Of a stretch of DNA of 21,129 nt, positions 15,298 to 20,862 are shown in pieces. The translations under genes were made by a program, and so were the position numbers. How positions within the stretch are numbered: the first letter of the stretch is position 1; each line of letters starts with the position of its first letter. This DNA is from Oscillospiraceae bacterium. GTDB taxonomy: Bacteria; Bacillota; Clostridia; Oscillospirales; Oscillospiraceae. The DNA is taken from assembly GCA_028691385.1 (NCBI GenBank), contig JAQUZL010000020.1, forward strand, positions 1-21,129, in the 5' to 3' direction. Below the pieces are notes generated by a model. That model saw only the letters and a program-made list of their open reading frames with translations. It ran no database searches and had not been told where the DNA came from.

Positions 15298-15313
15298 AGA
15301 AACGGATACTTGT

Positions 15314-15342
15314 ATTCTACCGATTTCGACACAATATTACAA
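15314..15342 (-). promoter_or_regulatory. Promoter of the riboswitch-permease transcript
   Basis: Minus strand: TTGTAA (15342-15337), 17-bp spacer, TAGAAT (15319-15314). Transcription would start near 15307, only about ten bases before P1 of the aptamer. Confidence 0.7.
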
Positions 15343-15377
15343 GAGCATTTTATCTTGGATATGATAAAAATTTATGC

Positions 15378-15405
15378 TTGCATTTTATCAAATTTATGAT
15401 AGAAT
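15378..15405 (+). promoter_or_regulatory. Promoter of tRNA-Val
   Basis: TTGCAT (15378-15383), 16-bp spacer, TAGAAT (15400-15405) with an extended TG. The -35 context CTTGCATTTT is identical to that of the tRNA-Arg promoter. Confidence 0.7.
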
Positions 15406-15415
15406 ATCTAGGCAT

Positions 15416-15491
15416 GGAAACGTAGCTCAGCTGGGAGAGCACTTGCTTCACACGCAAGGGGTCGTCGGTTCGAGCCCGGCCGCTTCCACCA
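15416..15491 (+). tRNA. tRNA-Val (anticodon CAC)
   Basis: 76 nt with encoded CCA. The anticodon stem CTTGC/GCAAG encloses TTCACAC, giving CAC, which reads GTG. The D arm is GCTC/GAGC and the T arm is GTCGG-TTCGAGC-CCGGC. The acceptor GGAAACG against CGCTTCC pairs except for A5-C68, an A-C mismatch that is unusual in a tRNA acceptor stem. Confidence 0.93.
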
Positions 15492-15506
15492 AAAGAAATG
15501 GTAGCA

Positions 15507-15542
15507 GAAGATGTCATCGGCAGAAATGCCGATGACATCTTC
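15507..15542 (+). terminator. Terminator of tRNA-Val
   Basis: A perfect 16-bp stem (15507-15522 with 15527-15542, GAAGATGTCATCGGCA) capped by a GAAA tetraloop, followed by ATTTATT. Confidence 0.8.
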
Positions 15543-15797
15543 ATTTATTAGCCTTTTCTCAAAAAATAAGCGTTTTTTACAAGTCTTTTTCTTGGATGTG
15601 AAAGCCTTGATTTTCGGCTGTCCGTGTATTTGAACTATCATGGTTTCACATAGAGCAAGCCGCCAAAAGAAGATCCATAGTGGAAAGGCAAAAAAGTAGC
15701 GTCCATTTTAATTTGTGCTACAAACCCAGTGTTTAAGCCGCTTTGAGCAGCTTGGTAATAAAGGGCGCCACTCGAAAAATAAAGTAAACAATAAGTA
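15543..15797. other. Gene-free AT-rich stretch with possible gene fragments
   Basis: No intact gene is seen. Short protein-like pieces appear on the minus strand: one ends V-A-P-F-I-T-K-L-L-K-A-A and a stop (15733-15770), and another of about 28 codons ends L-Y-V-K-P and a stop near 15650. They look like the C-terminal scraps of unrelated genes. Composition changes here from the GC-rich core to AT-rich DNA, so this is the left boundary of the accessory region. Confidence 0.45.
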
Positions 15798-15835
15798 AGG
15801 CTCTGATTTCAACAACAAGAAATCCGAGCCTTTTT
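15798..15835 (+). terminator. Terminator-like hairpin before the broken small gene
   Basis: The stem AGGCTCTGATTTC (15798-15810) pairs with 15819-15831 at 12 of 13 positions (one T-C mismatch), has an 8-nt loop, and is followed by TTTTT. It could end a lost upstream gene or act as an attenuator in the leader of the frame starting at 15865. Confidence 0.7.
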
Positions 15836-15864
15836 GCGTTTTGGGAGAAAGGACGGAAAATCAG

Positions 15865-16109
15865 ATGAACACACCATTAAACGCAACCATTTTAGCACCA
15901 AACAAATGCTGTGCCCTTTTTTAACAAGGTAGTGTTCCCTGCAATTGACCTTATTTTTCCAGTGTTTTTCTTTGCTAAGTTGGGATTAAGTTACTGATAT
16001 TACCGCAAAATCGGGTCAGTTTGAGTGGGCAGCTCCGGCAATTGTATTTTCCTGCTTGGTCTTTACGCTGACTGCTCCATTGTATATTTGGACGATTTTG
16101 GGTCTATAA
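15865..16109 (+). pseudogene. Frameshifted small membrane-protein gene
   Basis: After an AGAAAGGACGG ribosome-like site, ATG at 15865 opens a 19-residue frame (MNTPLNATILAPNKCCALF) that stops at 15924 in a T6 run. Loss of one T would continue into a hydrophobic frame with FNKVVFPAIDLIFPVFF (to about 15995). A third frame from 15996 reads an aromatic/hydrophobic segment ending L-Y-I-W-T-I-L-G-L and stop at 16109. Taken together they would make a small protein of about 80 residues with two membrane segments, broken by at least two frameshifts. The family is not recognised. The last codons match two other places in the window. Confidence 0.45.
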
Positions 16110-16123
16110 CAAGTAAAGGCACT
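16087..16123 (+). repeat. Gene-tail repeat, copy A
   Basis: 37 bp beginning TTTGGACGAT and ending AAAGGCACT. It matches copy C (20666-20702) at 31 of 37 positions with no gap. The differences fall mostly at third codon positions of W-T-I-x-G-L-stop. Confidence 0.7.
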
Positions 16124-16149
16124 GTACTAAATCAAAATAGTACAGTGCC
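16118..16149. terminator. Terminator at the end of the MATE gene
   Basis: A perfect 12-bp stem (GGCACTGTACTA, 16118-16129, with 16138-16149) and an 8-nt loop. It lies 6 bp beyond the MATE stop codon on the minus strand and directly after the broken gene on the plus strand. Confidence 0.75.
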
Positions 16150-16155
16150 ATCGCT

Positions 16156-17487
16156 TTAATACCCATATTTACTCTGATATTTCTTTAAGAATATTACAGA
16201 AAGGGCAAGAGCCAACCCTTCGGCAACAGGAACAGAAAGCCATAAACCGTTTAACCCAAAAAAGATCGGCAAGAGTAAAATCGAGCCTGCAAAAAATAAA
16301 AAGGTTCGGCTAATTGCTAAAACTGCTGAAATTAGACCATTCCCAAGTGCTGTAAACAAAGCACTCGCAAAGGTGTTGAACCCCGTAATAAGCAGCGCAA
16401 AGGAGAAAAGTTTATTGCCGCTAACAGCGATTGTATAAGCTATGTCATTGGGTTCTATAAAAATTCTAACAAGCAAGTTAGACCCTAAAACAGAAAAACA
16501 AGTTGCGAATAACCCTATCAGTGAAATTAAAACAAGGCTGATTTTTTTAAGTTTTTTAAGCTTTTCTCTGTTTTGTTCTCCGAAGAAAAAGCTGAATAGT
16601 GGACTTGTTCCCATCATATAGCCCATATAAACAGCACTCATTAATCCAAAAATGTAAAATATAACGGTACTTGCTGCAACGCCTTCCTCCCCCGCATATT
16701 TGAGCATTTGAAAGTTAAAAAGAAACATTACAATACCACTAATTAAACTTGTTGCAAACTCAGAAACGCCGTTTGTTATGGTTTTTCCTATGATATCAAA
16801 TCTTATTTTAGGTTTTACAAAATGCAACATTCTTTTCCCTTGCATGAAATATGCAGCAAGAATGATACAAGGTATGAAAAGTCCCAATCCACTGGCAAGC
16901 GCAGCTCCCATCATTCCAAAATGACAAATTTCAATAAAAACATAGTCAAATATAATGTTGAAAATCCCACCAAACAGTGAGGCAAACATTGCCATTTTGG
17001 AGCCACCTGTTGCAATTACGTACATGAGTAGGTTAGAAAACAGAAGTGCCGGAATAATAAAAATGATATAGGTAGAAAGATAGTTTTTGCAGTAGGTTTC
17101 TACAAGAGCAGAGGCACCAAAAGCATCTGTTAGATTTTCCAAGAACAGAACTCCACCTATTGTAAGCAATGCTCCTACCAAAATATTGAGTAGCACTAAT
17201 ACTGTGAAATCTTCTTTCGCTTCTTTTTCGTTACCCTCGCCCATTTTTTTCATAACCACAGCACTGCCACCACTGGAAAAAAGTGCTGATATTGCGTAAA
17301 CTACACTGAAATAAGGCGAAATTAAGTTCAGTGCAGTGAGCGCATCTGTACCAATCAGATTGGATACAAAAACTCCGTCTACCATAGAAAACATCTGTTG
17401 TATCACAATCATAAAAATCGTAGGTATCGTGAAGATGATAATGTTTTTAAAATTGATTTGTTTTTGATAAATACTATTTTTCAACAC
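16156..17487 (-). CDS. MATE-family multidrug efflux transporter
   Basis: 443 residues, about 12 hydrophobic segments, in the size range of MepA-like MATE proteins. Family marks include the first-helix FTIPTIFMIVIQQMFSMVDG stretch, the G-T-D-A-L-T-A-L-N loop and the matching second half beginning near residue 230. The family expels cationic drugs and dyes using a sodium or proton gradient. The start overlaps the end of the GNAT gene by 14 bp, so the two are translated together. AT-rich codons differ from the core genes, which fits transfer. The divergent MerR regulator probably controls it. Confidence 0.92.
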   Translation of the reverse strand: MLKNSIYQKQINFKNIIIFTIPTIFMIVIQQMFSMVDGVFVSNLIGTDALTALNLISPYFSVVYAISALFSSGGSAVVMKKMGEGNEKEAKEDFTVLVLLNILVGALLTIGGVLFLENLTDAFGASALVETYCKNYLSTYIIFIIPALLFSNLLMYVIATGGSKMAMFASLFGGIFNIIFDYVFIEICHFGMMGAALASGLGLFIPCIILAAYFMQGKRMLHFVKPKIRFDIIGKTITNGVSEFATSLISGIVMFLFNFQMLKYAGEEGVAASTVIFYIFGLMSAVYMGYMMGTSPLFSFFFGEQNREKLKKLKKISLVLISLIGLFATCFSVLGSNLLVRIFIEPNDIAYTIAVSGNKLFSFALLITGFNTFASALFTALGNGLISAVLAISRTFLFFAGSILLLPIFFGLNGLWLSVPVAEGLALALSVIFLKKYQSKYGY

Positions 17488-18118
17488 ATTCCACCTCTAT
17501 ATCCTTGGCGTATAGGTAGAATGTCATTGATCTATCATCACAGGGCTTAAAATCAATCGTTTTCTCGCCAATACGGCAAACTCCTTTGTGTTCATAGAAA
17601 CCAAAATTACAGGAAGTATCAGTGAAAAGATAGAAATTTTCTATGCCTCTCTCTTTGAAATATTCCATAAGGCTATCATATAGATGATTGCCAACGCCGG
17701 TTCCTCTTGTTTTTTCTTTTACTGCGAAGAAAGAAAGTTCACCATCGAAGGCTCTTTGGGTTTCTTTGAGTAAGCTCTGGTCAATGCTGTCAAAACCCTT
17801 AAACATCTTAATAATTTTTCTGCCCTCCCTTGATAAAAGCATTTGTATGCTGCTTTTTATAAGAAAGATTTGATTTTTAAAGGTAACGTGGGAATTTTTA
17901 ATATCATTTCCCATAATGACACCCACAACCTCATTATCTTTCAGTGCCACCCTGTTAAAGGTTTGCTCGCAAAGACAACTTGCTAAATAGAGCAGTCCCA
18001 TTTTGTGTGCTGTTTTCTCAGTGCAAAAATCATTGTAATTCCAAGTGTCGCTGATTATATCAGCAATTTCATTGTAGTCTGTTTTTTCAATATTTCTAAA
18101 AACAATCGTGTGATCCAT
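17474..18118 (-). CDS. GNAT-family N-acetyltransferase
   Basis: 214 residues. The GNAT core is in the second half: ELSFFAVKEKTRGTGVGNHL (127-146), with the acetyl-CoA loop R138-G-T-G-V-G143, then a helix (147-158), a strand near YLFTDTSC and the closing NFGFYEHKGV segment (171-180). The N-terminal 120 residues are helical and less typical. The substrate is unknown; placement with an efflux pump suggests modification of the same toxic compound or drug, which is inference. First gene of the two-gene operon, read from the MerR-type promoter. Confidence 0.85.
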   Translation of the reverse strand: MDHTIVFRNIEKTDYNEIADIISDTWNYNDFCTEKTAHKMGLLYLASCLCEQTFNRVALKDNEVVGVIMGNDIKNSHVTFKNQIFLIKSSIQMLLSREGRKIIKMFKGFDSIDQSLLKETQRAFDGELSFFAVKEKTRGTGVGNHLYDSLMEYFKERGIENFYLFTDTSCNFGFYEHKGVCRIGEKTIDFKPCDDRSMTFYLYAKDIEVECVEK

Positions 18119-18135
18119 AGTTTACAGTTCCTTTC

Positions 18136-18164
18136 TTGATTATCCTGTAAATATACGATACACT
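18136..18164 (+). promoter_or_regulatory. Promoter of the MerR-family gene
   Basis: TTGATT (18136-18141), 17-bp spacer, TACACT (18159-18164). The -10 and start point run into the dyad at 18163-18181, so the regulator probably limits its own expression. Confidence 0.5.
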
Positions 18165-18185
18165 TTACAGTGGGTGTAAAGTCAA
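18155..18185 (-). promoter_or_regulatory. MerR-type operator/promoter of the GNAT-MATE operon
   Basis: Minus strand: TTGACT (18185-18180), a 19-bp spacer, TATCGT (18160-18155). The spacer holds the dyad CTTTACA-5-TGTAAAG (18163-18181). A 19-bp spacer with a centred dyad is the hallmark of MerR-activated promoters, in which the bound activator twists the DNA to bring the boxes into register. Confidence 0.85.
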
Positions 18186-18207
18186 TAGAAAGGAATGTTA
18201 AAAAAAT

Positions 18208-19017
18208 ATGAAATATTTAACCATAAAAGAATTTGCTAAAATTCATAATGTGAACACAAGAACCCTACACTATTATGATGATGTAGGACTTTTCTCACCA
18301 AAGCATAAGGGGGAGAATGGCTATCGGTATTATAGCTATATGCAAGGCTCGGAATTTGAAATGATTTTAGCGCTTCGAGAACTTTCAATGAGTGTAGAAG
18401 AAATTAAAACCTATACGGAAAGACGAAGTGCAGAACATTTAGAAACAATGCTTTCTAATAAGTCTTTCGAAATTGACGAAAAAATCAAACAGCTAAAGCA
18501 AATAAAAAATGTTTTGGAAAGCAAAAAATCAAATCTTAATCTCATCAAGTCAATAGACTTCAATACAATAGAGGTAGTTTCTTGTAAGACCGAATATTTA
18601 TTTTTAACTCCAATTAATAATGAGAAAGAAGTTGACGAGCAGGCTTTAGAAGAAGTGATGAGCCTTGGTAAAAATGGAGGGATTCATCGCATTTTCAATG
18701 CAAGTTACGGCTCAATGATACCTGTTGCTTCCTTAAATCAAGGTCTATTTGAAGATTACAGCCATTATTTTATAAAGATACAAACCTCTAAAATGAAGAA
18801 TAGGTTATTTAAAAAAGAGAGTGGGCAGTATCTTAGAGCCTACTGTGTGGGAGAATGGAATAAGCTGCCTCAAACCTATGAGAGAATATTAGAATTTGCA
18901 AAAAATAACGGTTTGAAGCTTTCGGGTTATTCCTACGAACAAGGCTTAAATGAAATGGCAATTAACGAGATGAGCGAGTATGTAACGGAAATTATGATAA
19001 AATGCGAAAAAGAGTAA
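18208..19017 (+). CDS. MerR-family regulator with GyrI-like effector domain
   Basis: 269 residues. Residues 1-70 form the MerR winged helix-turn-helix: the recognition and wing region reads NTRTLHYYDDVGLFSP, followed by an NGYRYYS segment. Residues 75-115 are a charged coiled-coil dimer helix. Residues about 120-269 have the layout of a GyrI-like small-molecule-binding domain as in BmrR, with the YCVGEWNKLPQTYERILEFA stretch near the end. Such regulators bind cationic drugs and switch on a divergent efflux gene, which fits the dyad and the GNAT-MATE operon here. An AAAGGA site precedes the ATG. The frame after the stop codon continues into gene-tail repeat B. Confidence 0.9.
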   Translation: MKYLTIKEFAKIHNVNTRTLHYYDDVGLFSPKHKGENGYRYYSYMQGSEFEMILALRELSMSVEEIKTYTERRSAEHLETMLSNKSFEIDEKIKQLKQIKNVLESKKSNLNLIKSIDFNTIEVVSCKTEYLFLTPINNEKEVDEQALEEVMSLGKNGGIHRIFNASYGSMIPVASLNQGLFEDYSHYFIKIQTSKMKNRLFKKESGQYLRAYCVGEWNKLPQTYERILEFAKNNGLKLSGYSYEQGLNEMAINEMSEYVTEIMIKCEKE

Positions 19018-19062
19018 TACCGTCCTTTTGCAAGGATACTATGGACGATACTTGTAATTTAG
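19018..19062 (+). repeat. Gene-tail repeat, copy B
   Basis: Directly after and in frame with the MerR stop codon: codons for YRPFARILWTILVI and a stop. Seven of 14 residues are identical to copy C, including R-P, R, and L-W-T-I. A GGCAC hairpin follows. Confidence 0.65.
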
Positions 19063-19069
19063 AAAAAAA

Positions 19070-19098
19070 CGGCACCAATGGATAAACCATTGGTGCCG
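19070..19098 (-). terminator. Terminator of the sigma/anti-sigma operon
   Basis: A perfect 12-bp stem (CGGCACCAATGG, 19070-19081, with 19087-19098) and a 5-nt loop. The minus-strand side is followed by a run of seven T. It may also end the MerR transcript on the plus strand. Confidence 0.9.
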
Positions 19099-19105
19099 AA
19101 ATGCA

Positions 19106-19996
19106 TCACTGCTGTGGAATTGCTTGGGGAACTTCTAAGCTCGCAAAAAAGTCGGAATATTCTGTCTGCCAATTATCACATAATGCGTATCTATTATCTC
19201 CTACCATAACAAGATTGAGAGAGGGAATTAAATAAAACTGAAACTCTGTTGAATCGTTTAGGTTGAAAGAAAGCATAAAGGACTTTCCACTGGATTGAGC
19301 CTTTCCGATTTCCTCAAACTGTTCATGGGACAGTTTGGCAGGCACACTGTCAGCTAAAAGTTCAATCATAGTTTTAATATCTTTTTTCTTGGTTAGCTCA
19401 TCCAAAACGCTATCTCCAAAGTGACTGTACACAGAAATGCTCTCTACTGTGTTTCCAAAATCAGCAGTCTCAAAATACTCAGAAAGCAAAATATCCTCAT
19501 TATTTACGCTGTCCACGCGCTGGGCAAGATAAGTATTGCCTTCAAACGCAACCGCTACTCGAAAGCTCTTGTCGTAGGACTTCAACTCCAAAACAGTGCC
19601 ACCAATAGCAAAGCTTGCGAAAAAATCCTTTTTACCATTCGCCTCGGGATTGGCTGCGATGCTATGCTCCAAAACGCCCAGCTCTGCGCCAATATTCTCT
19701 GCGTCAACTTTGTAGGTAGAACCATTTTCCAAGAAGGCATAGCGAAAGCCATTATAGTTCATAATTTTTCGCATACCCATCGGTGCATCTGCTACTGGAT
19801 TCACCATGGTAATCGGTGCAACAGGAGGACTGCCTGTAAAATGAGGAAGCGTGACGACAACAGCAAATACAGCTGCGACCGCTGCTATCATAGAGAACAG
19901 CGGCTTTCTTGATTTCTTGTGTTTTATCCCGTCTAAATTGACCAGCAGTTCCTCCTCAACATAGGAAGCCCCAATTAGTAAATCTTTTCCATTCAT
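19106..19996 (-). CDS. Membrane-anchored partner of the sigma factor, putative anti-sigma factor
   Basis: 296 residues from the ATG at 19996, where the start overlaps the sigma stop codon (ATGA) and GGAGGG lies upstream; the longer open frame overlaps the sigma gene. About 30 N-terminal cytoplasmic residues are followed by one membrane helix (PLFSMIAAVAAVFAVVVTLP, 32-51) and a long outside domain of about 240 residues. This is the usual layout of an anti-sigma factor or sensor encoded with an ECF sigma factor. I see no zinc-binding anti-sigma (ZAS) motif, and the outside domain is not recognised. Gene order and overlap are the main argument for function. The operon ends at a strong terminator 8 bp downstream. 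Confidence 0.7.
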   Translation of the reverse strand: MNGKDLLIGASYVEEELLVNLDGIKHKKSRKPLFSMIAAVAAVFAVVVTLPHFTGSPPVAPITMVNPVADAPMGMRKIMNYNGFRYAFLENGSTYKVDAENIGAELGVLEHSIAANPEANGKKDFFASFAIGGTVLELKSYDKSFRVAVAFEGNTYLAQRVDSVNNEDILLSEYFETADFGNTVESISVYSHFGDSVLDELTKKKDIKTMIELLADSVPAKLSHEQFEEIGKAQSSGKSFMLSFNLNDSTEFQFYLIPSLNLVMVGDNRYALCDNWQTEYSDFFASLEVPQAIPQQ

Positions 19997-20547
19997 ACAA
20001 TAATACCCTCCGAATTCAAATGCTCTTTTAGTTTGCTTCTTGTGCGATAGAGTGTTGTTTTTACATTGCTCTCCGAGCTGCCACAGTAGCTTGCGACCTC
20101 GGCAATGGACTTGCAATCAAAATATCGCAGAAGAAATATTCTTTGATGTTCTACTGATAAGGTTTTTAAAAAAACACTGAGCAGACTGCCAATCTCATTT
20201 TCGGAATACTCCACATTTGTGAGTTTATCGGGAATACAACACATCAGCTCCTCTGACAGCTCTACGATTTCCACATTCCTTTTTTGAGCACCCTTGTAGT
20301 CCAAAACACCAAAGCAAAGATGTCTGCAAATTTTCGCAATATAGGGGTAAAAAAGCCGTGGAATATTGGGTGGAATGGATTTCCAAGTTTTCAAATATGT
20401 ATCATTGACGCACTCCTCGGAGTCCTCTTTGTTTTTAAGAATGCCAAAAGATAACCGGAGTAATCGGAAGCCGTAAATATTGGCAGTCGTTTCAATCGCT
20501 GTTTCATCTCTATTTTGAAACAGTTTGATAATTTCTATATCATCCAT
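19993..20547 (-). CDS. ECF-type RNA polymerase sigma factor
   Basis: 184 residues. Sigma region 2 covers about residues 10-78, with the DSEECVNDTYLKTWKSIPP stretch typical of ECF region 2.2-2.4. Region 4 covers about 127-178, with the helix-turn-helix SIAEVASYCGSSESNVKTTL (147-166). There is no region 1 or 3. A strong ribosome site AAGGAGGTG precedes the ATG. The stop codon overlaps the next gene (ATGA). Similar pairs occur on clostridial mobile elements and in stress-response loci; the signal and targets here are unknown. Confidence 0.88.
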   Translation of the reverse strand: MDDIEIIKLFQNRDETAIETTANIYGFRLLRLSFGILKNKEDSEECVNDTYLKTWKSIPPNIPRLFYPYIAKICRHLCFGVLDYKGAQKRNVEIVELSEELMCCIPDKLTNVEYSENEIGSLLSVFLKTLSVEHQRIFLLRYFDCKSIAEVASYCGSSESNVKTTLYRTRSKLKEHLNSEGIIV

Positions 20548-20602
20548 AACAACACCTCCTTCACCTATATAGAGGGAAAAAAACAGAAAAGGTTACACAC
20601 TG

Positions 20603-20632
20603 ATTATAACATAACATTTATGTTTACCCCAA
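20603..20632 (-). promoter_or_regulatory. Probable promoter of the sigma factor gene
   Basis: Minus strand: TATAAT (20608-20603) with TTGGGG (20632-20627) at 18 bp. The spacer contains an AACAT-2-ATGTT dyad (20613-20624), a possible operator. The region also overlaps the coding frame of tail repeat C, which runs on the other strand. Confidence 0.5.
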
Positions 20633-20643
20633 ACGGGAGTATT

Positions 20644-20688
20644 AACCGCCCTTATGTAAGGACACTTTGGACGATCATTGGATTATAA
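20644..20688 (+). repeat. Gene-tail repeat, copy C
   Basis: Codons for NRPYVRTLWTIIGL and a stop, in a frame that stays open back to an ATG at 20620 (22 codons). It shares 31 of 37 bases with copy A across its last part and seven of 14 residues with copy B. A GGCAC hairpin follows. Confidence 0.65.
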
Positions 20689-20696
20689 CAAGCAAA

Positions 20697-20724
20697 GGCA
20701 CTACATCTATAAAGGTGTAGTGCC
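20697..20724. terminator. Hairpin after tail repeat C
   Basis: An 11-bp stem with one G-T pair (GGCACTACATC, 20697-20707, with 20714-20724) and a 6-nt loop. It may also stop the leftward gene entering from the right edge. Confidence 0.65.
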
Positions 20725-20862
20725 AATTTCATTCATAATGAGTGAGATTTTCTCTGCTGAACAATTTCAATCCGTTTAGGAGGTATGCTCATTTTGCGAT
20801 ATATCACTATGATCATTTTTTGCGCTTTTGATGTTCACTTACTCTCAAAACAAAGTCGAGGT
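20725..20862. other. Short gene-free gap
   Basis: AT-rich, with an AGGAGGT at 20778-20784. An ATG follows this by one base and a TTG by about ten, and the plus frame then stays open to the window edge, but its product looks like the shadow of the opposite-strand gene. No other signal seen. Confidence 0.4.

Noticed and set aside
15350..15641. Two short minus-strand frames across tRNA-Val, with product pieces such as GRARTDDPL and PGSNRRPLACEASAL
   Set aside because: These are the familiar false proteins produced by translating the antisense of a tRNA gene; the cloverleaf explains the DNA.
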